This document shows, piece after piece, positions 48,041 through 60,510 of a stretch of 64,000 bases of DNA. The stretch spans positions 2,852,001 to 2,916,000 of the forward strand of contig OZ244870.1 in the NCBI GenBank assembly GCA_965221205.1. The letters run 5' to 3'. Both the position numbers and the translations under genes were made by a program. Source of the stretch: CBDFMG01 sp965221205 [NCBI: bacterium] (lineage in GTDB: Bacteria; SM23-31). The notes under the pieces were generated by a model, which searched no databases, was not told the DNA's origin, and saw only the letters and a program-made list of their open reading frames with translations. The stretch's first letter is position 1, and every line of letters starts with the position of its first letter.

Positions 48041-48144
48041 ATTTTAGTTTATCAAGGAAAAATACCGATAACATAGATAATGTAATTTACAAACATATCC
48101 CACTGGTTAAATAAGCGTACTATACATTCATGTGAGGTTAATTC

Positions 48145-50557
<2,413 letters not shown>

Positions 50558-50588
50558 AGCTTTATAACAGCAAATGAACCAAAATTTT

Positions 50589-50621
50589 AAGGGGCGGCAT
50601 ATTTTGTTCTGCCCTTTTTTT
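50589..50621 (+). terminator. Rho-independent terminator after ahcY
   Basis: AAGGGGCGGCA (from 50589) pairs with TCTGCCCTT around a short loop, with a small bulge, and is followed by a T-tract. It separates ahcY from a convergent minus-strand gene. Confidence 0.8.
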
Positions 50622-50636
50622 ATAGTCAACCATATT

Positions 50637-51297
50637 TCAGATATACTCAAGATTCACACCAATAATATGTAATAATTTTTTAAAGAGCTGATACAGTACA
50701 TAGCACTCAACGGCGAACAGTGGAAAACCAAGAAAACCGACAACCGGCATTTCAAATAGTTTGAATTGTGGAAAGTACGGTACAGTATAAATCCATTTCG
50801 CAACAGCCCAGTAATTCCAGAACTCCCACAGCAGTCCGCAGACCAGACCGGCAAGAAGCAGTTGGAGAAGCGTGCCCGGTTTTCCTTCTCTTAAATCCCC
50901 AAGTATCGATCTTCCTTTTAAAAGGTATACTATCGGATCAACCAGAAAGATAAAGCTGCACCAAACAAGTGGGAAAAGATACTTATTAGGGAACACCAAT
51001 GGGTAGATACTGAGCAGTAAACTGGTACCAATTATTACAGATAGTGACTTTTTTGAAAAGCGAAGTTGAGAACATCGTGTATGTTTAAACATACCAAACG
51101 ATATCAGTACATCCTTTGTTACCAGTATCCCCGGTGTAATAGTGGAAAATGACCACGCATATTCGAGAAAACGGATTGCTCTATTCTCCGGAAGATTGAT
51201 GTAATACCAGAAATGTATTTCCGGAGAAGAGAAGTACTTCTCCGGAAATGATGATTATAACACCAATCCATCCATATAGTGTGAAATACTTTCCCAT
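50637..51297 (-). pseudogene. Truncated/frameshifted membrane protein of unknown function
   Basis: A start at 51297 reads MGKYFTLYGWIGVIIIISG, one membrane helix. Near 51212 the frame changes and continues FWYYINLPENRAIRFLEYA. The intact tail (151 codons from 51092) has several TM segments with LWEFWNYWAVAKWIYTVP and FEMPVVGFLGFPLFAVEC. These tail motifs recur in uncharacterised membrane proteins of about 280-300 residues. The middle of the N-terminal half is missing, so I read this as a deletion plus frameshift. It is not known what the family does. Confidence 0.5.
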
Positions 51298-51366
51298 AGT
51301 TATGAATAGTATATGAATGAAACTGTCCAGAGAATAGTCTTATGGAGATGATATTATAAAAGCATG

Positions 51367-52002
51367 TCACACACCCGTTACTTCAGGACCCCAGATATAT
51401 TTGTGCATTTGCAATTGCATACGCACGTTTTTTTTGTCACTCAAAATCCAGTTTGCCAGAGTTTCAGGCTCTATTTTATCGAATACGGGAGACATGAGAA
51501 TCGACAGTTTATTATTAAGATTGTATTTTTCTACAATACTCATTGACCAGTCATAGTCTTCTCTATTCTCGATAACGAATTTGATCTCGTCTTGCGGAGT
51601 CAGCTTTTCTATATTTGTATAATCGTTTTTAGATTCCATACCGCTCGATGGACATTTCATATCCATAATTCTCACAGCACGTCTATCAATTATATCAATA
51701 TTGAGACTTCCCGATGTCTCAATGAGAACTTCATAATTATTTTTAAGCAATACTTTAACTAAATCATTTATATCTTTTTGTATTAATGGTTCTCCTCCTG
51801 TTATTTCGACCAGACGGACACCGCTTTTTCTCACAACAGAGCACAGTTCATCAATTGACATATCTTTGCCGTCATAAAAGGCATATTCGGTATCACAATA
51901 GGTACATCTGAGGTTGCACCCGGTTGTTCTGATAAACAAGCAGGGGCGCCCGGCATAGGTTGATTCACCCTGAATGCTTAAAAATATTTCATTGATTTTC
52001 AT
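51367..52002 (-). CDS. queE: 7-carboxy-7-deazaguanine synthase
   Basis: A 211-residue radical SAM enzyme. The Fe-S motif is CNLRCTYC in TTGCNLRCTYCDTEYAFY. FLSIQGESTYAGRPC precedes it and VEITGGEPLIQ binds SAM. It converts 6-carboxy-tetrahydropterin to CDG in preQ0/queuosine synthesis. The start is ATG 52002, where homology begins. A longer frame goes to 52044. It overlaps the end of queD by 14 bases. Confidence 0.9.
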   Translation of the reverse strand: MKINEIFLSIQGESTYAGRPCLFIRTTGCNLRCTYCDTEYAFYDGKDMSIDELCSVVRKSGVRLVEITGGEPLIQKDINDLVKVLLKNNYEVLIETSGSLNIDIIDRRAVRIMDMKCPSSGMESKNDYTNIEKLTPQDEIKFVIENREDYDWSMSIVEKYNLNNKLSILMSPVFDKIEPETLANWILSDKKNVRMQLQMHKYIWGPEVTGV

Positions 52003-52372
52003 ATGACTTTTCAAAATAGGTAATAACACACCCCTCTGATTCAATCACTTCTATTTCATCAAGTTTAACATACGGAGGAAGTTGTTCATTGATTTTATTA
52101 AAAACAAATCGTGCAATATTTTCAGAAGAAGGATTCTGATAGGAGAAATAATCGAGATCATTTAAATTTTTGTGATCAAGCAGTTCCAACACATTATGCG
52201 TTATCGATTTCAAATCATGGAAATCGATTGCAATTCCAATATCATCCAGTTTTTCTGCAAGAACATTCACTCGTACTTTCCAGTTGTGACCATGCAGGTC
52301 TGCACATTTTCCTTTATATTCATGCAGCTGATGTGCTGCAGAAAATTTACCCTCAACAGATATTTTAAACAT
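51989..52372 (-). CDS. queD: 6-carboxy-5,6,7,8-tetrahydropterin synthase
   Basis: A 127-residue QueD/PTPS-family enzyme. Zinc ligands: His in FSAAHQL and the two His in DLHGHNW. The catalytic Cys precedes the latter in GKCADLHGH. The C-terminal acid is in EVIESEGCVITYFE. With queE it carries out the first two dedicated steps from GTP-derived pterin to CDG. queC and queF are not in the window. Confidence 0.9.
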   Translation of the reverse strand: MFKISVEGKFSAAHQLHEYKGKCADLHGHNWKVRVNVLAEKLDDIGIAIDFHDLKSITHNVLELLDHKNLNDLDYFSYQNPSSENIARFVFNKINEQLPPYVKLDEIEVIESEGCVITYFEKSYENQ

Positions 52373-52461
52373 GAATACACCCCAAATACTAATTTTTAAT
52401 TTATTACTTAAATGGTATTATCATTTTCAATAGCATTGCGCTTGAATAATCATGGCGATCT

Positions 52462-53749
52462 TTATTTTTCACCTGTTTCCATATAGCGCGCGTGCATCAA
52501 ATATTCTTTCGGCTCGGCACTGTAATACATTTTTCCGAGAACAATTTTCCAACCGGAATCTTCCGGACAAAGCTTTACTGCTTTTTCCATAAATTTTATG
52601 GATCTATTTCTCTCTCCAGTCAGTTCTGCACTTACAACTCCCAGAAACAATGAATTCCCATCGCCACTAGAAAAGCGCTCGGATAAATCATGAAAATAGG
52701 GCGCAACCTGTGCATCCGAATTAACGGGTAATGCGAACATTTCAATTCCTGATCACGGGCATTGAAAAACTCGGCTGATTCATTCGGTATAGAAGTATTA
52801 TTTGTTAAATAATATCCTAAACCAGCTACTCCGATAGTAATTATAACAACTGCAGCACGGGTTGCTGCACGTAAAACTGTTTGTTTTTTCTCAACTATGG
52901 TTATGTGTTTCTTCCGAAAATACGTATTCAAAACAGCAGTCAATTCCTGTTTCAATTCCTCGGCTGAATTGTAACGCAGATCCGGGTCCTGATTCGTCGA
53001 TTTTTGAAGAATATGGAGAATTCTATCATGCGATTTCTTGGTTCTAAACTTCTCTGGCAGACTTTTGACAGACTTGTTTATCTTCGGCAGTTTGCCTGTT
53101 AACATAGTATAGAGCGTCTTCCAAGCGGCATATAGATCCGATGAATATGAAAGTGCTCTGAATTTTATCAATTTGCTCGTGAGGGTGCGTATACAGGCGC
53201 CCCGATTACCGACGGTACCGTATCGTTATTATCAATAAATTTAGCAATTCCAAAATCTGTTATTTTAACGAGAGAATCGTGCTGAACCAGTATATTATCA
53301 GGTTTAATATCTCGGTGAATAATATTTTTTGAATAGAGGTATTCAAGACCTCCTAATATCTGAAGAAACAACAGTAATCGTTTTTTGAGCGAATACTTGT
53401 CCTTGAGCAGCAAAGCGTCCTCAATGTATTCCATAATCAGATAAAAACTCGGCACACCATCTCTGTCTTGTAAAGTTCCATAGTTGTCAATTGAAATAAT
53501 GTTTTTGTGTCGCACCTCCATCAATACGCGGATTTCATCCTGAAAATCATCGACCGACCACTTATGTTTTGCAATTATATCGGGACGCAGACCTTAAGAG
53601 CATACTTTTTTCGTACCTTGGATTTTTTTCACCAGGTATACTTCGGAGAACGTATTGTTCACTCCATCGCTGATAGGCTGACGGCGAATGATTTGATATT
53701 CGCCATGCTCACCAATCCTGTATCCCTGTGGAAAATTAAAGTCAACCAT
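52462..53749 (-). pseudogene. Broken Ser/Thr protein kinase with TM and TPR-like C-terminus
   Basis: The start at 53749 reads MVDFNFPQGYRIGEHGEYQI and continues to a stop after about 50 codons. A partial frame in between gives KYALKVC, the region of the ATP lysine. The next frame carries EVRHKNIISIDNYG, LIMEYIED, NIIHRDIKPDNILV and VKITDFGIAKFID, then stops at 53168. Another gives SSDLYAAWKTLYTMLTGKLP, then a TM helix near VVIITIGVAGLGYYL, and the last has FMEKAVKLCPEDSGWK, like a TPR unit. At least four frame changes make this a pseudogene. The architecture kinase-TM-repeat is typical of Hanks-type receptor kinases. Confidence 0.8.
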
Positions 53750-53770
53750 AGTATTCTTTTACAATTTATT

Positions 53771-54640
53771 CTATTTAACTAAAAAAGCAACCCGAGACTC
53801 TCTTAAAAGACGACCCCGTTTATCAATTTTTGCGAGTTGTTCAACAGTATCTTTATCGAGGACAATATGTGCCGCATTGTCTTCATGCAGCGTAAAAGCT
53901 TTCAGAAGAAGCGGATTTTCACCTATTCGCTCAAGAACATTTGCAGCATCTTTCGTGTAGCCGACAATCCCGTATCTTTCAATATAATCTCTACTGACAT
54001 GCTCAGGCCCATATATGAGATCTCCATTTTCAGAATAAATTTTCGGTGTCATAGAGGGTTTAATGGGCAAATCACGCACATCAAACACAAGACCTGTTAT
54101 CGACTTTGCCGAATACCTGATAACGCTATTTTCTGTCAATAGATTAGCATTTGGTTCCTCAAGTGGAAATAGTTCACTAAACAGCAATGCATTTAATCCC
54201 CTATTTCCGTCGAAATCAATGACTAATGTAATTTCGGCCGCAAAAGAGCCATCACTCAACGTTTCTGTTTTTTCTTCGAATGCATGCAAACCCTGTACAT
54301 ATTCTCCGATCTGCATTGAAAAATCAGTTCCAACCAGAGAGCCTGCTTCCATAAATGTTGTACTTTCAACATGCAATTTACCGATTGCAACGGCAGCTTG
54401 TGTTATGCAATTTTTCCGCGCTTCTGTAAGCGCCCAAAGTTTTTTCTGAGCGATCGATGTTTGAGATTTGGTAGATGCTCCTCTCCCCGTAACAACAATA
54501 GATCTCTTAATATAATCTGTGACAGATTCAGCGGCATTATCCGAAAATATTATATTGAAATCCTGCGAAGGCGCAGGGCAATACAAGAAAAAAACAGATA
54601 ACACAAGCACGATATATTTTAGTTTACGATGTGGATTCAT
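53771..54640 (-). CDS. Secreted protein, LPP20-like
   Basis: A 289-residue intact frame with a signal peptide (YIVLVLSVFFLYCPAPSQ). The mature start has ITVTGRG-like IVVTGRGASTK, then KKLWALTEARKNCITQAAVA, as in LPP20/FlgP-like periplasmic domains whose helix follows a GRG motif. The later part (SITGLVFDVRDLPIKPSMTP) resembles the C-terminal half of similar two-domain proteins. It lies 21 bases ahead of the broken kinase and directly after a related broken gene. It may be the only intact member of a decaying cluster. Function unknown. Confidence 0.55.
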   Translation of the reverse strand: MNPHRKLKYIVLVLSVFFLYCPAPSQDFNIIFSDNAAESVTDYIKRSIVVTGRGASTKSQTSIAQKKLWALTEARKNCITQAAVAIGKLHVESTTFMEAGSLVGTDFSMQIGEYVQGLHAFEEKTETLSDGSFAAEITLVIDFDGNRGLNALLFSELFPLEEPNANLLTENSVIRYSAKSITGLVFDVRDLPIKPSMTPKIYSENGDLIYGPEHVSRDYIERYGIVGYTKDAANVLERIGENPLLLKAFTLHEDNAAHIVLDKDTVEQLAKIDKRGRLLRESRVAFLVK

Positions 54641-54648
54641 ATCATTTT

Positions 54649-55495
54649 CTATATAATAAGCGCTAATTTGCCGGTTTTTATTGCTTTTTCCACAAGATTA
54701 TTTGTCTCAAATATACGCGCATCTCTCTCTGCGAGGATCAGCAATCCAGTGTTTGCTTTAAAATCCACCGGAACAATTTTTAAGGGAGTCTGCCCGACAT
54801 CTCCAAGCCGCACTGCATCTGAAATGGTCGCGAAAACAGGAACGCCATATGTTTCTATCAGCGTGTAGGAGTCAAATATCTCTGACCGAAAATAATACCG
54901 ATCCGTTGCGAGCGACTTTTGGTGTTAAAAATGTATTAAATCCCGATACACACCTCACATTAAGTATAATATCGGAATAGTCTCTGTTTTGCCGCAGTAC
55001 AGTATTATCTGTATTCAATGTTAATTCGTCATACTCTCCTGAAGCGATTGCATCCGCAATTTTTCAAGAGCGTTCTCTTTCTGATAAATGATTGTGGATG
55101 CGGCTATCCACGATCCATCCTCTTGGCGTATTTGTTCAAGGCTTATCTTCATATACTGAGAAAGCTCGCCTTCCTGTATTGCAAGGTCGCGAAGCCGTAT
55201 TTCCCCTGTACTGCTATTCCCTGTATCGCTTCAGCAAGAATTTCCACAGCTTGAATATAAGCGCAATCGATTCTGCATTCCGCCTGGCTTCTGCAACGGT
55301 AGTACCATCATCAACAGCGGCAGCACCGAGTCCAGTCACTTCGAAATACATGTCTGTTTCATCAATTCGCGCAGAAAGTGGAGATAAATCAAAATTAACA
55401 GATTCTGAACAGAACATAACAATTGGCAGAAGAAGCACGAAAAGGTTATTCCACTGAAGACGGGCAGAAATTTTTATATATATTACACATTTCAT
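54649..55495 (-). pseudogene. Broken secreted protein, LPP20-like
   Basis: Starts at 55495 with a signal-peptide-like segment and FEVTGLGAAAVDDGTTVAEA, then ARRNAESIAL. Three frame changes follow. The pieces read IQAVEILAEAIQGIAV, RLRDLAIQEGELSQYM, EYDELTLNTDNTVLRQNRDY, and finally SYTLIETYGVPVFATISDAV and NNLVEKAIKTGKLALII. These form one continuous protein when the frames are joined, of about 280 residues, similar in outline to the intact neighbour. The ATG lies five bases past the end of the broken channel gene, so the genes were once one operon. Confidence 0.65.
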
Positions 55496-55499
55496 GACC

Positions 55500-56500
55500 T
55501 CACCGAGACATCAGGTTTTTTGAGACAGTTATAACAAATAATGCCACAAGAAACGGTCCAAGGAACGCCTCAATACCTGCCAATGCCTTGCTGATAGCAG
55601 AAGCAGGTGCATAATTCCCCATAACCGAGTGTAGTAAAGGTCACAGTACTATAATACAGCATCAGAAAATATGTTTTTATGTTTCCCCAGATTCCTGCTG
55701 CCATAGAAAATCTGTAAACCGAATCACCACTGAGAGATTGAGAAAAAGCCGAAGAGAAAAGCATTTATGAAGACAACAGTCACTGAGAAAAATAATATAT
55801 TTGGTATTTTTTCTCCGTATCCGCACGAAACATCAGCCATCTTTGTAAATAATCTTTTTGCAGAATAAAGGGGTGCCTGTTTTCTTTGAGCAATCATCTC
55901 TCTGTAGAAAAACTTTCCGACAAGCTGCGAATTGCCCATCGAATTAAAGTGATTTTTCAATGTCAGATACACCTCTTCAGCGTCTTTGTATTTACTGCGA
56001 GCGACTTCATTTAATTTCTGCTTAATCGCAATTTTCGCCTGAATTTCATGTAAAATAACATATTCACTGCCCCATTCGATATTATCAATTTTTGAATTCT
56101 CAATATTGATACCAAGCAAGTTTGCTTCTCGTAAATCAGCATGCCGTAGATTTGCACCCGATAAATTCGCTTTGAGCCAATCAGCACCCTTGAGAGATAT
56201 ACCAAATAGATGACCTTTGGTTAATTTCGATCGGCGAAAATCGGCATCATTAAAATTTGTTTCAGTCAACCATGCATCGTGTAAATCTGTTTTTGTCAAT
56301 TTGTACCCTTCACAATTCGGATCAATTTTCACTTTTGCTTCTAACCGTTCCTTGAGGTCATGTCCATCTCTCGGTGCTTTCGGATTATGCCAAAAACAAA
56401 AGAGCGACTCATCCATTCGCACTTCAGGACAATAAGAGGAATCCCTTCTTTGATATCTGCACTGTGAATGGATAAACTTCATCAAGACCTTTTTGTTCAA
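55500..56500 (-). pseudogene. Broken pentapeptide-repeat ion channel protein
   Basis: The first 258 codons carry a pentapeptide-repeat region (DLHDAWLTETNFNDADFRRS and ANLSGANLRHADLREANLLG), a helical linker, then a TM helix FFSVTVVFINAFLFGFF. The frame breaks near 55740. The next part reads MLYYSTVTFTTLGYG, the K+ channel selectivity filter region. It breaks again near 55620 and ends APASAISKALAGIEAFLGPF, then VALFVITVSKNLMSR and TGA at 55500. Domain order is that of pentapeptide/Ion_trans_2 proteins. Two frame changes. The joined protein is full length, so recent decay or sequence errors are both possible. Confidence 0.75.
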
Positions 56501-56520
56501 GCATAGTATTCCACTGCATT

Positions 56521-57447
56521 TTAGTTGTTTAGCTGTGGTAATGGCGGCTTTGATCTGACTTCAAACTCTCCAATCAGGAGATATCGTCCATTCTCTTCAT
56601 TATACTCTTCATGAATCATACGTACTAACTTAATCGATTTTTCTTCAACATCAATTCTTTGTTGTGTTTTTATTAAATTCAGATTATTCAGAATTGTTTC
56701 CGAAGTAAAGGTAAACCCGCTCTCACGTGCTGCGTTTTCGACCGCTGACTGAAACGCCTCATCATAATCGGCTGCTCTCTCCTCAGTTTCATCATCAGAA
56801 TATCCTTTGGCGATAATAAGTACGAAATTATCTTTAGGGAACGCTGTAATGCTGTGGATTGCTTTTTGATCTGCTCCAGCCGCAATCAATTCCGAACTTC
56901 CTGAAAATGGAGTCAATACAACCTCTTCTCTCACAGGAGGAAAACTAAGTCCTTCACTCAGATAAATTCCCTCTATTTTCTTCTCCACAGTACGGCCGGA
57001 AGGAATTTCCATCTAACCATCACCTGCAGTAATAATAACACTTTGAAGATGAGATGAATTGACATTTGCGATTTCAAGAATTCTACCCTTTTCTAGAAAT
57101 AACCGCTTTCATTCATCTGATCTGTTGGTAACAATTATCGACATTGAAAAATCGGTTCAGTACATCGAAACCATGCCCGACAAACTGAAAAGCATGTATA
57201 TTAATACCACTGCTATCTTTTGAGTAATTTGCATCATTATGGGAGCCTATCTCACGACAACACTGTTGACTTTGATTGATATTTCAAGATCAGGATCTAC
57301 ATTGTTAAAACTGCTGCAAACCCATCGAAACAGGATTGGGAAACAGTAGAAGTTCACTCTCTGTTTCCATATCCATCAGATCAATTATTTTCTGTGTTTT
57401 AGATGTTCCAAAATTCATATGCCGCCAAAAAGCACCGATAGTATTCA
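56521..57447 (-). pseudogene. Broken protein of unknown function, LPP20-like C-terminus
   Basis: The last 163 codons (start 57012) are open and include DETEERAADYDEAFQSAVEN, a helix like that of LPP20 domains, and YLLIGEFEVRSKPPLPQ. The same frame extends upstream beyond a TAG at 57013-57015 as GRILEIANVNSSHLQSVIIT. Further upstream, other frames give SKDSSGINIHAFQFVGHGF and NNVDPDLEISIKVNSVVV. So the short frame is the tail of a longer decayed gene with a probable Trp-to-TAG change. The left boundary is uncertain. Confidence 0.5.
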
Positions 57448-58052
57448 TCCCGCGGTTTCAGTGCCAAGAATATTTCCATAGACACGCTCAAATAGCTCAC
57501 CGTAAGTATCACCCTGCATGCTGCGGAGCTCTAATGTCATTGGAAAGCAACTTGCCGGATCAAGATACATCGCTTTAAATTTATTAACTGCATCGATCCG
57601 CTCCTTGATCATCAGTGCAATCGCCTGACTGCCGGGTGATTCCGGAATTTGTCTATCTATTCCCTGTTCACTAACGAAAAGAGTCCTGCAATCAACACTT
57701 TTTTTGAAATGAGGGTTGATTTTTCTATATTTTGAATCACTGGCAAATTTGACTTTTGGCTCGGAAGTTCGGGATTCAGTCTGAGTTGGAACTTCCTGAA
57801 CAGTCGGTTGAATTGTTTGCCTGTTATCTTCTGTTTCTTCAAAATTAAAGCTATTTATATGGTAGCAATTCTGACGTTTGCTTCCGGGTCTTTTTTACTC
57901 AAATCCTCGATTTCTTGACTAAATTCAAGTCCCCCTAACACGCCGGCAATTTTGATTGTCACCTCACGGGCTCCCGCATCAGCAACATGCACATTATCCC
58001 ATAACATTTTGAGTATATCCTTTTTTCTGCTCTGGCATATGTGATACAGCAA
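57445..58052 (-). pseudogene. Fragment with HEAT-like repeat and unknown C-terminus
   Basis: The part from about 58040 reads ILKMLWDNVHVADAGAREVT and IKIAGVLGGLEFSQEIEDLS, like HEAT/PBS helical repeats. It stops near 57856. Deleting two bases of a short AT repeat there joins it to a 135-codon frame that contains KFKAMYLDPASCFPMTLELR and ends at TGA 57445-57447. The N-terminus is fused out of frame to the FtsW-like fragment. I do not recognise the C-terminal part. Confidence 0.45.
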
Positions 58053-58470
58053 TAATAAATCCTATCATAATGGAAAATGTAATAAAAGCAAACTCACCTT
58101 TACTTAAAAATGGCAGCACTACTCCAATTAACGGTATAATATTCAAGACACCTCCAATATTAATAAATATCTGGCAGCAGAACATGATCGCAAGAGCAGA
58201 AACAGCAAGAAATTCAAATCTGTTAGAACAGGAAAATGCGATGCGAACGCCCGTTAAAATTATGTTCAAATATAGTAAAAAAATACCCAAAGTACCAATA
58301 AAACCTAACTCTTCTGCGGTAGCAGCAAACACAAAGTCCGATTGTACAAGTGGAACCAAGTTGGGATTACCGAGTCCAAGTCCCGTTCCTCCGAGTCCTC
58401 CTGCATTAAGAGCAAAGAATGCATTGGCTGTCTGGGAACTTCTGTCCCACCACTCGGCAGATGGAAATCC
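57994..58470 (-). pseudogene. C-terminal fragment of an FtsW/RodA/SpoVE family protein
   Basis: Reading from about 58465, WWDRSSQTANAFFALNAGGL is followed, after a frame change, by VPLVQSDFVFAATAEELGF and three hydrophobic helices, then NIGGVLNIIPLIGVVLPFLS. These are the conserved extracellular loop and last TM segments of SEDS glycosyltransferases. The conserved FLSYGGSS reads FLSKGEFAF, so the end is degraded. The N-terminal two thirds is missing: at about 58470-58495 the sequence passes into GC-rich foreign DNA. Confidence 0.65.
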
Positions 58471-58634
58471 TGTTATGCGTGTTCACTGTATCGATCATTG
58501 CTGGGCCGGTCACCCCGCGCAGTGCTAAAGCGTGGCTCGCCGGACAGAAATTCCGGCTGACGACCGGGGCCACGTGATCGTCTACCCATCCGTGCCTCTC
58601 CGAGAGTCTCAAGAAAAGGGGATTACATACATGA

Positions 58635-58985
58635 CTAGACGTGCTCGAGCGCGGCCTTGAGTGCTTCTGGTTCGGGGCATGCGTTCTTGACTGCGCGCTT
58701 AAGGTCTGCGATGCGACACGGAGAGACGATTGCTTTGAGTCTTGTCAACCCAATGTGCTTTCGGTTCATGGGTAGATCTTGTTCTGCCACGACGAAGAAT
58801 AGCCATTGGTTGGCATCGCGGTGATCGGCGTATCCGTCTCGGCTCTCACCATGCCACGCGAAAACATAAAGATCCGCCGGACGCCCCGGAGAGTTCACCC
58901 ATCGACTCCCATCCTGTGTCCAGTAGCCGGTGCGGTGCGCGATGTCGAAGCGGGGAGTGCGACGCCGTGCGAGTGTCTCACGGTC
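58635..58985 (-). pseudogene. C-terminal fragment of an uncharacterised protein
   Basis: The minus strand is open from about 58985 and reads RRRTPRFDIAHRTGYWTQDG, then RPADLYVFAWHGESRDGYAD, HRDANQWLFFVVAEQDLP, and IGLTRLKAIVSPCRIADLKR, to TAG at 58635. This looks like a genuine conserved C-terminal domain of about 115 residues. No start codon or N-terminus is visible because the sequence switches to a plus-strand gene. Function unknown. Confidence 0.45.
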
Positions 58986-58987
58986 CC

Positions 58988-59574
58988 ATGATTGCCTCGC
59001 CGCGGCCTGGCAAAGGGTGGCAGGGTGTCCCCATCACCAAGGAATGGCTTGAAGACTGTGCCGTTCTACGCGACGGCTGGGCAGCGATTGGTGCTAACGA
59101 GACACAATTCAGGCGGGTCGTTCGTGGCCTGAATGTACTGTTCAAAGGCCTGCAGGAAAAAGTGGGCCAGCATCGTATCCACCAGTTTGTGCGATCGCTG
59201 GAGGCACTCATCTTTCCGGATATCGGCAGGACCAAGAAACAGTTTGTGCACCGCTGCCAAATCTTTGCCAGTCCGGGCACAACGACACGTGTGACCTTCT
59301 TGAAGAGGCCTTCGATATGCGCAGCGACACAGAACACCTAAACCCATTGGATGGAGCTTTGCAAAGCCATCGGCCGAACCAGCATGTGGGCTGGGGGAGG
59401 ACGCGGCAAATGGAGCATCTGGCTTGCGATGCATATTCACGGCTGATGCGTGACCCTGCTCTTTGTGACCACTTTCGGACGGACGACGCGATCGCCGCGT
59501 TCTGGAAGTTCCGGGACGACTACCAACAGGCGCTGTGGGGAACTCCCCTCGACATTCGCATAGCGGAGCTTTAG
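58988..59574 (+). pseudogene. Frameshifted uncharacterised protein
   Basis: The plus strand reads KEWLEDCAVLRDGWAAIGAN, QFRRVVRGLNVLFKGLQEK and FVRSLEALIFPDIGRTKKQF. Near 59285 the frame must change to continue DTCDLLEEAFDMRSDTEHL, ACDAYSRLMRDPALCDHFRT and ALWGTPLDIRIAEL to the stop at 59574. Both parts look like one protein of about 195 residues in GC-rich genomes. No function known. The start is uncertain. Confidence 0.45.
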
Positions 59575-59601
59575 CGCATCCGATTTCTCTGTACAGTAGA
59601 T

Positions 59602-60255
59602 TTATTGGTGCGCCGGACCAGGACCTCGAATGAACGGGCCGGCCGGTGTGGACGGATGGTCTCTTGCATCCAGCATGGCCTGCGGCCATTGCGATTCGAA
59701 GTGGCCGTCGAGATCCAAATCGAACCAGACGAACTGCGGGGGATCCAGTACGCAAAACGCGAAGCTCAAGGAATGGCTGGCCGCATCCACGTGCTGCCGC
59801 TCGGTCTCGAATGCGCTCCGCATTTTCTCCTCGAGGGTCGACCACGTGTGAGAGCTTGCTTTCTCAAGCGTATGGAACCACAACCCGTCGATTCGTTCGC
59901 GGAGCAGTTTCTCGAAGTCCTTTCGAAACGATTCGACGCGCGGCGTACCCTTCTTGAGTTCCACATTCAAAATCCGGTCGTCGTCGGGCTTCCGGCTGCC
60001 GATAGACGGTCACGTCGATACGTGCGCTCAACGGCGACTGGCCTTTCTGTTGGTAGGTATCCACTGTCGGCGTCTCGACGGAGTACGGGACACCTTCCCG
60101 TTCAAGCCAGTGCGACAGCAATATTTTCGACTCCTGTTCGCTTACACGAATAGCGCGGTTCCGCTTCTTCGGCAGGATCAATAACGGCGCGTCGGCGCGG
60201 CAATGGTATATAGCCCAGAGCGACTCCGCGACGCTCTTGGCCATCGCACGGACAT
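59602..60255 (-). pseudogene. Frameshifted PD-(D/E)XK-like protein
   Basis: From the right edge it reads FDVRAMAKSVAESLWAIYHC, LLILPKKRNRAIRVSEQESK, then LSARIDVTVYR. After a frame change near 59975 come RILNVELKKGTPRVESFRKD, IDGLWFHTLEKASSHTW and CVLDPPQFVWFDLDLDG. The pairing of D in ARIDVTVY with ExK in NVELKKG is the spacing seen in PD-(D/E)XK nuclease-fold proteins. That is an inference from the motif. The GC-rich coding starts just inside the junction with the AT-rich HTH fragment. Confidence 0.45.
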
Positions 60256-60409
60256 CAAAGTCATGCCGTTTCTTTTCGATAATAATTTTTCGAATTTCGT
60301 TCACATTATCATCTGAGAATACACGCCATCCTCGCCAATCCTTGTCGATTTTTTTAAGTTTTCCCTCTTTTTCCCATTTAAAAAGTGTCGTTTTAGTCAC
60401 ATCAAACAT
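60256..60409 (-). pseudogene. N-terminal HTH fragment, cut by the GC-rich patch
   Basis: From ATG 60409 the sequence reads MFDVTKTTLFKWEKEGKLKK, then WRGWRVFSDDNVNEIRKIII. This is a MerR-like winged HTH. Homology seems to extend some residues upstream (RRSFQKICE), but no start codon with a ribosome site is seen. Native AT-rich coding stops at about 60260, where the frame runs on by chance into foreign GC-rich sequence. It follows exbD on the same strand, so was probably the last gene of that operon. Confidence 0.55.
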
Positions 60410-60510
60410 TTCACAGATTTTCTGAAATGAACGCCTGTCAAGGGATTGTTCAAAATTAAAAATATTATTATATGTATTAAATTAACAAAGAGAAGAAATG
60501 GTAATGCTCA

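Larger units (their letters stand above)
58495..60255. other. GC-rich foreign patch of broken genes
   Basis: About 1.76 kb, clearly richer in GC (near 60% by eye) than its flanks. It holds pieces of three protein genes in alternating orientation (listed separately), each frameshifted or truncated. The left edge interrupts an FtsW/RodA gene. The right edge joins mid-codon-run to an AT-rich HTH gene. No integrase, transposase or terminal repeat is visible. It is either a horizontally acquired scar or a chimeric join in the assembly. Confidence 0.6.

Noticed and set aside
48041-48144. SAM riboswitch ahead of metK
   Set aside because: The 104-base leader shows no conserved stems of known SAM or SAH riboswitches and no terminator.
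58742-59341. 199-codon plus-strand protein in the GC-rich patch
   Set aside because: Its first 80 codons are antisense to the convincing fragment at 58635-58985. Only the part from about 58988 looks like real coding.
59864-60409. Natural fusion of a MerR-like HTH with a nuclease-fold domain
   Set aside because: Base composition changes sharply at the join, and the second half is frameshifted. The open frame across the edge looks accidental.
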